Of a stretch of DNA of 64,000 nucleotides, positions 10,207 to 21,026 are shown piece by piece; position 1 is the first letter of the stretch, and each line of letters starts with the position of its first letter. The position numbers and the translations under genes are program-made. Where the stretch lies: positions 21,334 through 85,333 of the forward strand of contig JADDOH010002552.1 of assembly GCA_016648135.1 (NCBI GenBank), in the 5' to 3' direction. The notes beneath the pieces were generated by a model that had not been told where the DNA came from, did not search any database, and was given only the letters and a program-made list of their open reading frames with translations. Origin of the DNA: Agrypnia vestita. Its lineage: Eukaryota > Arthropoda > Insecta > Trichoptera > Phryganeidae.

Positions 10207-11466
10207 TTAGGTCCTTACATATGAAATTGGCGTTTAGTATGGGAGGGACATAAAGCCGATTTTTTTTAATTATAATATATTTATTTAATCAAAGTATGTA
10301 CCATTGCTATCTATGCACTTTTGCCATCTCATAGGTAGTTCATCGATCCCTTTACTAAAAAAATCATTCGGACGGGAATCAATAAAATCTTTGAAGGCGG
10401 TTTGGACTGCCCCATCGGAGTTGAATTTTTTCCTGTGCAAGAAGTTATCCAAATTTCGAAAAAAATGGTAATCTGTTGGGGCAAGTTCCGGAGAGTACGA
10501 TGGATGTCTTAGACATTCCAATTGAAGCTCCTCTAATTTGGTAGCCGTCTGTTGTGCAGTGTGTGGTCTAGCGTTATCATGAAGCAGCAGTGGCCTAGAG
10601 CGATTAACCAACCTCGGTTGTTTAGCAGCTAGCTTTTTCCATCATAATTTGCAGTTGCTGACAATAGACATCTGCCGTAATCGTCTGGCCAGATTTAAGA
10701 AAGCTGTAGTGAACGACACCAGCACTAGTCCACCAAACGCTCACAAGTAACTTTTTCGGAGTCAATTTTCGCTTGGGGCATGGTTTGGCTGGTTCGGCAG
10801 GGTTCAGCCATTGCGATGAGTACTTCCGATTATCGTACTTTTCATCACAGGTAATGATTCAATTTAAAATCCCTTCATTATTGTGCCGGTTGAGTAATGC
10901 AACGCAGCAGTCAACGCGCGTTTGTTGATTTGCTTCACTCAATTCGTGAGGTACCCACCTTTCCAATTTGCTTCAAGTGGATTAAAACAGTTTTATCACT
11001 AACACCGCAGCCTGCAGCTAACTCGGATGTGGTTTGCGATGGATCCGCTTCTACAATAGCCTTCAATTCTTCATTATCAACTTTGGTCTCCGGCCGTCCA
11101 CGGGGCTTGTTCTGCAGGTCGAAATTTCCAGAACGAAAATGTTGGAACCAAAAACGCATTGTGTTTTCTTTTGCGGCACCGTCGCCATACACATCATTAA
11201 TTCTTCGAGCCGTTTCTGCAGCACTGGTGCCACGGTGGAACTCGTACTCGTAAATAACGCGATATTTCAAGTTTTTCATTTTGTAAAATGAGTGACGCAA
11301 AGAAAAAAACAATTGAGGAAAAAACAAATGAATTATAATTTTCAAAACACAAATACATGAGTAAATAACTGTATAAATTTGGATTTGGAATTCCTAACCA
11401 AAGAGAAGATATTTGAGATCAAATTTGCCAGTACGGCAAACGCCAATTTCATATGTAAGGACCTAA
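10207..11466 (-). mobile_element. Mariner element, copy 1
   Basis: A 1,260-bp element with 29-bp terminal inverted repeats beginning TTAGGTCCTTACATATGAAA, flanked by TA duplications at 10205-10206 and 11467-11468. It contains one transposase pseudogene on the minus strand. Copies 2 (55,464) and 3 (63,436) share the TIRs and most of the coding sequence, and a diverged relative sits at 29,258. Length, TIRs and TA duplication fit the mariner family. Confidence 0.95.
10285..11279 (-). pseudogene. Mariner transposase (copy 1), frame-disrupted
   Basis: The reading begins [20 protein letters not shown] at 11279 (helix-turn-helix region) and ends SNGTYFD plus TAA at 10287-10285. Visible family blocks are [20 protein letters not shown] (first catalytic Asp), [13 protein letters not shown] (second Asp) and [16 protein letters not shown] (third Asp of the DD34D triad). 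Compared with copies 2 and 3 it has lost about 17 nt after QIGK near 10,960, 9 nt (W-I-L) after CDEK near 10,840, and has gained one A near 10,632, so no full-length product is possible. Confidence 0.92.
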
Positions 11467-11468
11467 TA

Positions 11469-11905
11469 TTATCAAAAAGAGTCAATTAGTGAGAAGAAGT
11501 TTAATTACGTTGTGACGAACCCTCCAAACATTAATGAGTCACTAGTGGTTCAAATAGTAAGGTTTTGTCATGTCATGTTTTGTTTTTATTGACTCAGATA
11601 CTCAGATTGATCTTGTATCAATTACATACAATTTCTGTATCGCATCAAGCTGAGTCTGGAATAAAACAATAATTGGATTACATTTTGTTTCCAACATATT
11701 TCTCTCTAAAGGGACAGATTAACAAAAATGAACACTTATTTAATTTAAAAAATTATTATACACAAAATTAAAACAAAATCACATCTTTGAAAACCTTTTT
11801 TATTTTGGTAAAAATGTCTGAAAATATAAATCTTGGACACATCTATAGCTTCAAATAATGAGCATTTGCAACTTCGGTTGTAATGATAATAATGGTGGGG
11901 TTGTG
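11469..11905. other. Downstream flank / 3' UTR of the oxidoreductase gene
   Basis: Non-coding sequence between the mariner and the stop codon of the minus-strand oxidoreductase. A minus-strand AATAAA (TTTATT at 11799-11804) about 100 nt beyond the stop is a plausible polyadenylation signal. Confidence 0.45.
11799..11804 (-). terminator. Candidate polyadenylation signal AATAAA
   Basis: It is about 100 nt downstream of the TAG at 11908-11906 on the same strand. Such hexamers are frequent in AT-rich DNA, so position is the main support. Confidence 0.4.
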
Positions 11906-12045
11906 CTACGAGTAATCTCTGCTCAACTCCTCTGGAGTCCACGGGATCTTCACTATCTGCCCGGTGCGGGCGCTCTGCTCCATGGCCGTGGCTATCTTAC
12001 TCACAGCCAGGGTCTGGTAACCCTTCACCAGGGGCTGAACCTTTC
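11906..12045 (-). CDS. Oxidoreductase exon 5 (C-terminus and stop)
   Basis: It follows the acceptor CGCTCTACAG and encodes KVQPLVKGYQTLAVSKIATA, then EQSARTGQIVKI and the terminal ELSRDYS before TAG. The final helix pattern is typical of the family C-terminus. It has 140 nt. Confidence 0.92.
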
Positions 12046-15000
12046 CTGTAGAGCGAAAGGAAAATTTATTATTTTAATAGGTAGGTAAGGGGCAAAATGA
12101 CCTGATTTCGTTGCTTGATGCAAAATATAGCAATCTTTTACAGAAATTAAATTAAAGAAAATATAATATTACTATTTTAAATGAATAACGAATAATAATA
12201 AAAAAAATACTTGATTTCATATTTTCATCCACTATTTTATGTATCATTAATCTAAATTAAAGTAACATTAAATATATTTTATTTCAATGTAAAATGAAGA
12301 TATTTTTTAATTTTACCTATCTTTATAGAACATAAAACAAAGAATTATCTATCGAAAAATTTAAACTTTAAAAAATATATAAAAATAATTATCTATTAAC
12401 TCCTGTGTGTCGGTGATGTAACGTAGGTCTACCTGTCATACAAAATATGAAATATCTACCATATTTACGAAAACTAAAATGTCACATTTTTTGTAATCAT
12501 CGAATAGACATTTTCACACCAAAATTACTAAATTAAACTGTTAGGAATGTTCGGATTTTTTAATTAAAAAATATTTATTCATTACTCTCGTATTTTCGGC
12601 CAGTGTGTAAGAGAGAGCAAAATATTGTACATCGCAGTTAAATCGAGCAAGAAAGAGCACGACAATACCATACATTTTATGTAGGACAGGGATGGCGGTT
12701 GCTTGGGTTTCGGCGAAAGCAAAAACAATAAAGAAAGAGTACGGTAGAGTCGGGTAACACGTATTAGACAAAGACGGAGTGCGTGCAACTGAAGCGAGCT
12801 GGCTACCGCGTCGTTGTATTCAGTTGCTAATGAAACGTCAGCGGAAGCGCACGCAAATTTGATTTGCCATGATTTTATAATAATTTACTAAAATAATGCA
12901 AATATGTATGTTTACCTTACATAATTATATAAGGGACCTTTAAAAAGTCTTATCGTATATATGTATATTTTATCACATATTAAAAATTATGCCGATTTTT
13001 AATCAGGTAACGCTGTGTTACTCCACTGTCCCCAAAGTTTTTTTTTAGCACAGTCTTTAAGGAGTTAATAAAAAATTGTCATAGCAAATAAAAAGTGTCG
13101 TATAAAACAAAAGATTACGATCTTTTCCTTTTTTTAGCACAGTCTTTAAGGACTTAATAAAAAATTGTCATAGCAAATAAAAAGTGTCCTATAAAAAAAA
13201 AAGATTACGACCTTTTCCATGTAAACCTACTCTAAGAATCACAACATTTAAATTAATTTCAAATTTGATTTTAAAAATTCAACTCAATAATAATTACCTT
13301 CAACAACGTTCAAAAAGTGTTCCATTTCCAAGAAATAAGCTCGCTTGAATCTAGATGCGAAGGAATACCAAATGGGTGCTACGGTACTCCCAGTTTGTCC
13401 CAACTGAATCTCATTGCAGTGCAGAGGCCTCTCATTGTCAGCCCGGATCATTCCTCGCTGTCCAAATACTTCCAATCTCTGGTCATAACCGTAGTTTGAG
13501 CATCGACTGTTGTCCAGCATAGCAATGGTTCCACTCGGGAACGTGAGTATTGAGGCTACAGTATCAAAATCATTGATAGCTTTTATTTCAGGGATGTGAC
13601 TGACTGCGGTTGTTTGCACCATTATTGGTAACTCGCCAACAATCCACGTGGCCATGTCAATATCGTGGACAATGCAATCGTGGAATATTCCACCTGTAAG
13701 AAAGAAAATAATTTTAAATGATAAAAATCAAATATAAGAAGTAATGAACCTTTTTTTAAATTTAACAAAATTGTTGAATGGTCTTGAGAATTAAAATTAT
13801 GTTATATTAAGGGAGGGTAAGGTTTTTAATTTTTTAAATGAATGTATAACATCGCAAGAATATAGAGTCAAAATTTCAAGTCAATCGGAGCAAAATTGAC
13901 GAAGATATGGACATCTGAGCGATGCTCAGACTTATTTTTTATACCTGCTCAGGTATAGAAATTCAGCTAAGGGACGCGCTTACCTGATGATTACCGGACG
14001 CGCTATTGTATTGGAAAAGTTTTGCGTAGAAAAGGACAAAAAGATGCTCTAGATCTTTTGATAATGAAAGCTCTTTGCCATATGGACCTGGCATTGACGA
14101 CTATGTGTAAGTATAAAATAATTGTCAAGTTTTATTTTGAATTTTAAAGTGTGCAAAACTTTAAAGTGTTTTTCTGAAACTTGTCATTTTTGAAGTCCGT
14201 GTACGACATAATTCAAAATCTACTGGACCTATCGATTTGAAATTTTTTACAGTACTTTTTCACATAATTCACCAGGTAACCCCGGGAACTTTTTTCTTTT
14301 TTTTTTAATAATTATTAATTTTACAGTAACAAATTGTTTTGGTTTCCATGTGCTACCTAAAATTGAAAAAAAAATCTTAACGGCGTTACCTCAAAAAACA
14401 TCTCCTTTAACAAGTGCATTTTGATTTTTTTATTTCAGATGATTCTGTTGCGAGTTATGATGTACACCGCAAATAGGGATTGCAATCCCACAAATCGGGA
14501 TCACGCATTCCCGCGGGATCCCGCTGCTTTTATTAATCTGCTGGATCCCACACCTTCAAAGCGCAATCTGCGGATCCCGCAAATTAAAAATTTAGTGCTA
14601 AAACTTTCACGTAAATGGAGAGTAGCACGAGCGCATCATTGCCGTTCAGAACAGTGCGCTGCGCCGGTGACTAGCGGACGGTTGATGGGCTGTCCTGTCA
14701 GTTGTTCATAAATGGCACATAGAAAGAGTCGTAGTTCAAGACGATGAAACATATGCAGATGACGTCTTCGAAAATACACCTATAGCTGGAATATCTGCTA
14801 CTGATACAGATCCTACACTAACGCTAAAAGAAGAATTAGAAAAACAGCTTCAAAAGAAAAATAAATATTTAAGAAAAAGCCAGACAACAAGCAAAAGGAC
14901 TTTGAGCAAATTTTGAAGAAAGAAATGACGTTCTTTGAGTCCGACGGTATAAGAGGAGAGTACCTGACGCTCGCGTATGAATATATCCTGACGGTTCAGC

Positions 15001-18000
15001 CTACTAGCGTAGAAGCCTTGAGAGCGTTTTCAGCATCAGGATATATTTGCAGTTCACTCAGAAGCAGGCTCGGAGATGATACAGTAAATGCCATTTGCTT
15101 CTTAAGAGCTTATTTTCAAAAGTTATCACCATAGGTTAATATCATTGTAATAGCATCTAAGAGAAAGTTAGTCATTTATGAATAAGACTGAATTAAAAAT
15201 ATAAAACTGTTGTTAGGAGTAAGGGTAAAATTTAACAAAACTATTAAATTATGCCAAACATTTAAAGATGAATCTAAGAAAACAGATTACTAATTACTTA
15301 TACTTAATTAATAGAAAATATATAATTTCTGTTGCTTAATGTATGAAATGTTTAATAAAAGTTGATTTTTACACAAAAATCTGTAGATTCAATTTGATTT
15401 TATAACATAATTTCAAAGATGCGGGATCCCGCACGGGATTGAGTAATGCTGCATATCAATCCCGCGGGATTAAATGAGCTGCAGGAAAAATCTTGAAAAC
15501 ATGCCTTTTTTTCACCAAATTAACCTTAACTCCCCCCCCCCCTTAAAATATTACATTAATTATCTTCATAGCTGCAGATGAGATGCACTCGTAGAACACT
15601 TTCATAATAAGACTTTCAAGATAATCAGAACATTATCTTTCTGTTAGTTACCTGAATGGGACAAGTAATCAATTGAGGGCAGTGGTGAATCTCTAGAGCA
15701 GACTTTGATAACCTGCACATGTCCAACTTCTCCTTTACGGACTCGATCCCTGACTGCAGAGAAGGATGGATCGAATCTCCTGTTAAAGGCGGAGAAGAGG
15801 GGTTTGCCAACCTTATTAGCCAGCAAATAACAGCGAGCTGACGCGTCCATATTCTCGGCAACCGGTTTTTCACAAAATACAGATTTTTTATAATTCAACG
15901 CTTTCGTCACGATGCCTTCATGAGTGAAGGTTGGTGAGGCAACAATGACAGCATCCACTCTAAAAACATATTATATCGATTATTGGGGTATAGTGCACAA
16001 TGTGGAGTTGGGAGCTATTTTTAATATTCACACATTTTCCGGTATAATTAAGTGTCCTGATTCCAAAAATAGTCATAAAATAACCCGGCACCAAATATTA
16101 AACGAGTAATTACAATTTAAAAATCATAATGATTTCCTTAGTAAGTTTGAAAGATCAACCATTTTATCTATATGATACGCGAACTATAGACTACACGATA
16201 TTTTATTCAAAGATAAAAGAGAATAAATGTATATGGAAAGCATAGAAAATATACAATTTTTTTCAAAATAAATGTTTTATAAGAAAATAATTTATAAATA
16301 AAAACAAAAAATCATAATACTCATAAAAAATAATTATACGAGAATCAGTAGGGCTCAGTAAAAGTCAGATAAGAGGTCCCGTGGTATTGGACCGTTTATT
16401 TTCACAAAAGTTAGACGTGTCGCGCAAGTAGTGGCGTTCGTGCATAACCTAAATATAAAATTTAAAATCGTTCATTAAAGAAAAACATTAACATATATTA
16501 AATCGTCTTTACAAAAATATTTATTATAAACGACCAATGATTATAACAGCGAACAACAATGCCACATTGTGCACTTATCCCGATTATTGTTATAAAGCAC
16601 ATTTATAGTATAGGTCTTTCCATTTTAGAAAGAAAATTAAATTAATATGTATAAGCCATGTGAATGATGTGGATTCCTTTGTTGTGTTGGTGTTTATAAA
16701 CGTAAACACCAGCACAACGAAACAATGTGCGTCGTAGACCACTTTTCATTTAAGAAAGACAATTGAATTTGTATGTGTATGCCATGCCTACGAGGCACAT
16801 TATTTCATTGTGTTGGTGTTTATACCCGTAAACACCAACACCATGAAATAATGTACATCATACGCACGGCTTACACATATTAATTCGATTGTCTTTTTTA
16901 GATGATAAGATCTGTATGCATGGCTCACACACACTAATTCGATTGTCTTTCTTAAATGGAAAGACCTAAATCAATGCGAAATATTATATTAAATTGATAC
17001 TTTCCTAAATAATAGAATAATTTTACGAATTAATATTCTTCTCTTTTTATAAATTTACGTATAGGTACCTTCCTGTATGACTCATTTTATGTGACTTTTT
17101 TTATATTAGTCTTTTTTGCTCTGATTTATGACTATTCTGAATATCAAAAAATAATTTTGATGTGTACAGGATCGTCTGTTTACATACATTGGGGATTTTT
17201 TAAACCAGATCCTTCCATAACAGCAAATTGTGACAATGAGAGCTTGCAATTCTTGGTGCAATTCTCAATTCAATGCAATTCTCCGTGTTCCTCTTTAGAC
17301 TCCAAATAGAGCTCCTTTAATTTACTATTACTTTTGTTTTTTTACTTTCGTTCCCATTGATACATATGTACATACAGGGTGTAACAGAGCTAGTTCACAA
17401 TACTTTACAGATAGATTCCTGCCTAAATTATGATTCGAAATGTTCAAGCAATAATGTCCTAACATCGAAGTTTAATTTTTTTCCAATATTTCTAACTTCC
17501 TAAAATTTCCTGCAAAATCATGGACTTTCATTTAAGTAACTTATACTGAATATTAAAAATTCATAAATTAGCGCTTGGGCGACTTTCAAGGTTTAGTACT
17601 GTATAATTGACATAATTGAGACTCCGGGGGGGGTCGCGATACCTTTTTACTGAATTTAATTGAACGAGACAACTTGTGCTGGACCCCACCCGAACCCGCG
17701 CGGAATGATTAGTTCGGCAGAATGCCGACACACGGCGCCATCGGCGGACCCACCAGAACACGTCACCCGAGGAGGCAAGCCGAGGGCATGGTGTTGGTTC
17801 TAACTTTAAAAAAGTTTTGCGGGCGGGCTAGCTCGTTTTCACTTCTATGCTGCCGTAGATGCCTATTGGACCACTTTGTGCGACTTTTATTTCTCCCCCT
17901 GCCTGACCCCTCTTTTACTTGGATTTTTCTTCTGGATTACTTCACTGGACATTGACTCTGCTTCTCATTGGTTTTGGGACTGGCTTTCGACCGAATTAGA

Positions 18001-20193
18001 CACTGAATTTGGACTTTGGATTCTGCTGAACATTTTTGTACAACCGAACAAGGTTGTACAAAAAGGAAAGGATGATTAAGAAAATATATGGGGCGAGTGT
18101 TGAAGGCAACAGGAATAGAGGGTGTCCGCGAAAGACCTGGCATGATCAGATACTACAGGTATTGGAGGATGGCCCTGTTAAAAACCGCAACAACTGTAGA
18201 GTTTGCATGATAAGATGTATGAATGTAGCCGAAGCAAAAGTGGTGTGGCAAGACAGAAGAACATGGCATTCTATCCTCTCTGCCTACCCCTGCGGAGAAA
18301 CGGTATGATGGTTAATTAGTTAGTTAGTTATAATTAAGATAGTTTAAGTAACAACTTCAATTAACTGTATAAATTGTGACTGCTATCAAGGAACTAGGTA
18401 TTCTACTATCTGGAAATGACGAATCAGTAAATTAAATAATAGCTACAGTTAAAAATAATAAAAACATTTTTAACTGCAGCTAATGATAATAACAGTGTGT
18501 ATTTTTATACTTAAGTAGTTTTTATAGAACTACATATCTTTAACGGTCATTAAAAGACCTAATGATAATCTGTTTCATTAAAAAATGCATACACCTAATA
18601 TAAAATAAATAAAATATACATCTGTGGTTAAAATGATTAAAAATAGAATTGATAAATTAAATTAAAAAATTACAATATTAAAAAAAACGATTATTTTGAC
18701 ATTAAAAAAGCAATAAGAAAATCAAAATTATCATAAATGCATTCTTAACAATAATAAGAATATTGAAATTCAATAAATTAAATTAATAATTGTATACCTT
18801 GTATCAGTGAAAACCTTGTCAGATTCTGTGGAGGTTAAGAAAGTAACACTCTTAAAATTCCAATATGTCTTCATGGCATCCCACTTACTGGTGACATCAT
18901 CCACAATATAAAGGAGATTAGTCCTAGGGTTTCTTACTATGTTAGACAAGTGTATGGATCCGGCACGACCCAAACCAAATATGGCAATATTAATGGGCTT
19001 CTGCAAGCTTTTCTTAGAGAGATCCTGGGTGACATCAGCCTCATATCTATAAAAATTAAATTATGTTAAATATACACAAGCTAGAGATATACTTACACAA
19101 CACAGAAACCTTACTACTTAGCAGTCCTTTCGGTGGCTGACATTGTAGTTAGCTAGTTTACAAGTATTCTGTAAGCCAAGGTGCCAAGATTTTCCGAGAA
19201 TACAATATTATTTTATTTGTTGCATTAACAGGACCGACTGCTGCTGCCTTCAAGCATCAGAATTATAAGAAGATAATTAACATTTGAAAAATAGATAACC
19301 TAATAAAATATATGTATATTTTAAAGTGTTAAGAGCAAATAGGTAGTTAATTTCAATGGTCAAGCGGCGAGGCTGTGTTGAGAGGCCCGAGGTTTTAACT
19401 TCCATATTTTAAGTTAAAGGGAATGGTCAAAGGATGTAGGGGTGTCGGTAGGAGACAAGCTTCTTAGCTGAGGAATATTCGTGACTGGACGTGGATCGTA
19501 AAGGTGAAGGAGCCGTTTCATCTGGGATTAAACGGGTAGGCCAGGGTGAACACCAACATCGGGAGAAAGATTCAATATTTCATACAAAATAGCTCCACCA
19601 CATCCTATCTCTCATTTTAGTTTTTTATTTATATAAATTATTTATACAAATTAGAATCAATTTTGTTCTTAGGATTTTTTTTTTAAGTTCATATTTATTT
19701 GAAAATACATATACCATTGCTATAAAAAATGATGATTACAAATTATTACACCTCTTCATACTTCAATGACTATAGTGGATTGTGATATGTCGTAAGGTGA
19801 TGGTGAGAATTTTATCATAATAATCCATTTGGAAATATATCATATTGGTAATGGAAAGTTCACTGAACTTTAATGTCAAAAACTAATTCATAGAAAAGTA
19901 CTAAAATGATAGGTATATTTTATCGGTCGTTGCGTTGTTTCTTTATAATATTCATACAATTTTACAAAATTGTTAATTTGTAGCAAATCCATTTTCAACT
20001 CTAGATAAAAACAAACTTTTAAAAACTGTCCTAAAGGTCTCTACTGACCAATAGAATGTTATTAAGACACCCTAATATTTTAAATACTCCATTAAAAGCT
20101 ATTATTGACTTACTCAGCGTAAAGGTAGTCTTCAGTTGACGGTTTATGCTTTTTGGAATAAGGAGATGCATCTTTGAACTTAGTGGTGGCCAT
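11906..20193 (-). CDS. Gfo/Idh/MocA-family oxidoreductase, inositol 2-dehydrogenase-like (5 exons)
   Basis: Joined exons 20193-20114, 19046-18798, 15959-15652, 13693-13298 and 12045-11906 give 1,173 nt, 390 codons plus stop, with GT-AG introns of 1,067, 2,838, 1,958 and 1,252 bp that preserve frame. After a 26-residue polar leader the protein has a Rossmann NAD(P)-binding fold: the nucleotide loop IFGLGRAG (exon 2), VDAVIVASPTFTHEG and the active-site lysine in CEKPVAENMD (exon 3). The C-terminal Gfo/Idh/MocA domain carries GGIFHDCIVHDIDMATW (exons 3-4), with the Asp/His pair used by inositol dehydrogenases. Family members oxidise polyol or sugar hydroxyls, probably in the cytosol as no signal peptide or membrane segment is seen. 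The bacterial relative is about 335 aa, so the N-terminus is extended. Substrate is unproven. The start is chosen because it opens the first spliced frame, has a good context (AAGATGG) and lies near a TATA box. Confidence 0.93.
12046..13037 (-). other. Intron 4 of the oxidoreductase gene (main part)
   Basis: AT-rich intron sequence. A GC-richer portion (about 12,600-12,860) with GAGCAAGAAAGAGCACGACA-like purine tracts may be repeat-derived. No ORF is convincing. Confidence 0.5.
13038..13219. repeat. Tandem duplication, about 90-bp unit x2
   Basis: The block TTTTTTAGCACAGTCTTTAA ... AAAAGATTACGATCTTTTCC is repeated with an offset of 89 bp and only a few differences, inside intron 4. It is a recent local duplication. 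Confidence 0.85.
13298..13693 (-). CDS. Oxidoreductase exon 4 (substrate domain)
   Basis: It follows the acceptor TTTCTTACAG and encodes GIFHDCIVHDIDMATWIVGE, then the beta-sheet domain with DFDTVASILTFPSG, RLEVFGQRGMI and EMEHFLNVV. The donor is GTAATT. It has 396 nt. Confidence 0.93.
13807..15546. mobile_element. TTAA-flanked element in intron 3, with hAT debris inside
   Basis: The left end TTAAGGGAGGGTAAGG and the right end CCTTAACTCCCCCCCCCC then TTAA are inverted relatives, giving a TTAA-bounded element (piggyBac- or Kolobok-like target preference). The left subterminal sequence (GAATGTATAACATCGCAAGA) recurs at about 35,700-35,790 in the opposite orientation, so this is a family. A hAT fragment occupies its centre. 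Confidence 0.5.
14470..15475 (+). mobile_element. hAT-type transposon remnant
   Basis: It is bounded by GGGATTGCAATCCC-type and CAATCCCGCGGGATT-type repeats. It encodes a broken transposase C-terminus at about 14,730-15,131: an acidic/coil segment (LTLKEELEKQLQKKN), a frame break near 14,915, then the hAT dimerisation domain with QPTSVEALRAFSASGYI and RSRLGDDTVNAICFLRAYF. The dimerisation domain is diagnostic. The catalytic core upstream is missing. Confidence 0.75.
15652..15959 (-). CDS. Oxidoreductase exon 3 (catalytic lysine)
   Basis: The acceptor TTTTTAG precedes AGTGGATGCT. The exon encodes VDAVIVASPT, the CEKPVAEN block with the catalytic Lys, and FNRRFDPSF. The donor GTAACT follows TTCAG. 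It has 308 nt. The intron side of the acceptor is only about 13 bp from a MITE (15,974-16,594). Confidence 0.93.
15974..16594. mobile_element. MITE of about 620 bp in intron 2
   Basis: Inverted ends: the left has ATTATTGGGGTATAGTGCAC then AATGTGG (about 15,979-16,003), the right has CCACATTGTGCACTTATCCC then GATTATTGT (about 16,562-16,590), flanked by TA. The interior is AT-rich and non-coding. Its left end lies about 13 bp from the exon 3 splice acceptor. Confidence 0.65.
16613..16966. mobile_element. Foldback element with internal hairpins (TA-flanked)
   Basis: The outer inverted repeats GGTCTTTCCATTTTAGAAAG and CTTTCTTAAATGGAAAGACC continue for about 50 bp and are flanked by TA (16611-16612, 16967-16968). 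Inside are two further hairpins: 16,681-16,717 (GTTGTGTTGGTGTTTATA / complement) and about 16,803-16,852 (TTTCATTGTGTTGGTGTTTA / complement). It lies in intron 2. Confidence 0.7.
17374..17560 (+). mobile_element. Partial relative of the 9.5-kb foldback
   Basis: It starts ACAGGGTGTAACAG and shares TTCCTGCCTAAATTATGATT, GAAATGTTCAAGCAATAATG and CCAATATTTCTAACTT with one arm of the foldback at 9,499-10,017. Only one arm is present. Confidence 0.55.
17600..18060. other. GC-richer unidentified stretch, probably retroelement-derived
   Basis: The sequence is markedly GC-richer than its flanks (for example GCCGACACACGGCGCCATCG) and lies directly 5' of a LINE ORF fragment on the same strand. No domain was recognised. 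It is inferred to be repeat-derived from its composition and context. Confidence 0.35.
18066..18335 (+). pseudogene. LINE ORF2 C-terminal fragment and 3' tail
   Basis: The frame reads RNRGCPRKTWHDQILQVLED, then NNCRVCMIRCMNVAEAKVVW and QDRRTWHSILSAYP before TGA at 18306-18308. The G-x-P-R-K-T-W block and the DR-x-x-W block are common at the C-terminus of insect non-LTR retrotransposons. It is followed by a short TTAG repeat (18,315-18,331) resembling a LINE 3' tail. It lies in intron 2. Confidence 0.65.
18336..18797 (-). other. AT-rich end of intron 2
   Basis: Very AT-rich intron sequence beside the exon 2 donor. No feature was recognised. Confidence 0.45.
18798..19046 (-). CDS. Oxidoreductase exon 2 (nucleotide-binding loop)
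   Basis: It follows the acceptor TTTTTATAG and contains KKSLQKPINIAIFGLGRAGS, the glycine-rich NAD(P) loop, then the second beta strand LLYIVDD. The donor GTATAC follows AAG. The 249 nt keep phase with exons 1 and 3. Confidence 0.93.
19047..20113 (-). other. Intron 1 of the oxidoreductase gene
   Basis: 1,067 bp with GT-AG ends. About 19,340-19,570 is GC-richer and may be an old repeat. No gene was recognised. Confidence 0.55.
20114..20193 (-). CDS. Oxidoreductase exon 1 (start codon)
   Basis: ATG at 20193-20191, then MATTKFKDASPYSKKHKPST and six more residues to the donor GTAAGT at 20113. It ends after two bases of a codon (GA), completed by the first base of exon 2. Confidence 0.88.
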
Positions 20194-20254
20194 CTTGCAG
20201 CTTAACTTATCTAACAGTCTGCCGTGAACTGCGCTAGAGATACACTTGACCCTC

Positions 20255-20260
20255 TTTATA
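20255..20260 (-). promoter_or_regulatory. TATA box of the oxidoreductase gene
   Basis: The minus strand reads GCTTTATAAAGAGG. The TATAAA is 62 bp upstream of the start codon and leaves room for a 5' UTR of about 30 nt. Position and context support it; no initiator was confirmed. Confidence 0.5.
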
Positions 20261-20261
20261 A

Positions 20262-20690
20262 AGCATTAAACTTTTTGTTTTCACTAATTTGTAAACACGC
20301 AGGGATGTTCAACAATTATTTTTATCGTTTAATAAATTTTATAATTTTATTTTGTGGTTTAATTTATGTAATGTAAGGGCGATTCCGCTAGAGACGATTC
20401 TTGACATCAATTTTTAAATCACAGTATTAGTTATGTTTTTTGTTTCTTATACAAGGAAAAACATCTACATTTAATAAAATAATTATTATTTTGTACCTTA
20501 TGTTTGATTTAATCTGAAAATCGGTGCTTGGCAACACTTGCGCAAAACAGCTGTTACAGTCAGTTTGCAGTTATATTTTACCAGTTAATTTTGTAGTGAT
20601 AACATTCACATACGTGTTCCCGCAAAAACATGTAAGCACCTGTTATTAGTTTTTTTTTATATTATTGATTACAAGAGGCTATTATTAGCC
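20262..20690. other. Upstream region of the oxidoreductase gene
   Basis: No ORF. Around 20,560-20,632 the plus strand shows exon-like sequence ending in a possible donor (AACATGTAAGCACC), which could be a non-coding first exon of the next element or of a divergent transcript. Confidence 0.3.
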
Positions 20691-21026
20691 TGATGCACCC
20701 GCGACATAAAAGTTATAAAAGTTTGGTTTTCTCACAGAAATAAAATGCTAACGTTTTGAAACTTTGTAAATCAATCGTAATTAAGATTATGTTGTAAGTT
20801 GAATTGAAATAAACGTTAACTCAAATTGGTTGCACCCGTGATCGTGACATTTGAATCGCGGCGCGCGGGTGCAACATTTTGACTCCTAACATTATGGTGT
20901 CCTTTATCATATTTCATTGATTTATGAAGCTTCGAATGATAATATATGCTGTGTGTAATTAGTGATTTATATTTAATAGGTATTTTCGTTACTATTTTTC
21001 TCTTTTTTATAGAAAGATTAGCTAAA

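Noticed and set aside
10897..11291. Plus-strand frames over the first mariner
   Set aside because: Antisense shadows of the mariner transposase; the same shadows recur over the other copies (55,678-55,896 and 63,610-63,989).
13950..14030. Hammerhead ribozyme cores (for example CCTGATGA here, CCTGATGACC at 34,538)
   Set aside because: Required flanking stems and the paired GAAA segment could not be recognised; the words alone occur by chance.
20560..20640. Divergent host gene promoter and first exon head-to-head with the oxidoreductase
   Set aside because: Only a weak donor-like sequence is seen and no downstream host exon was found; a transposon lies immediately beyond.
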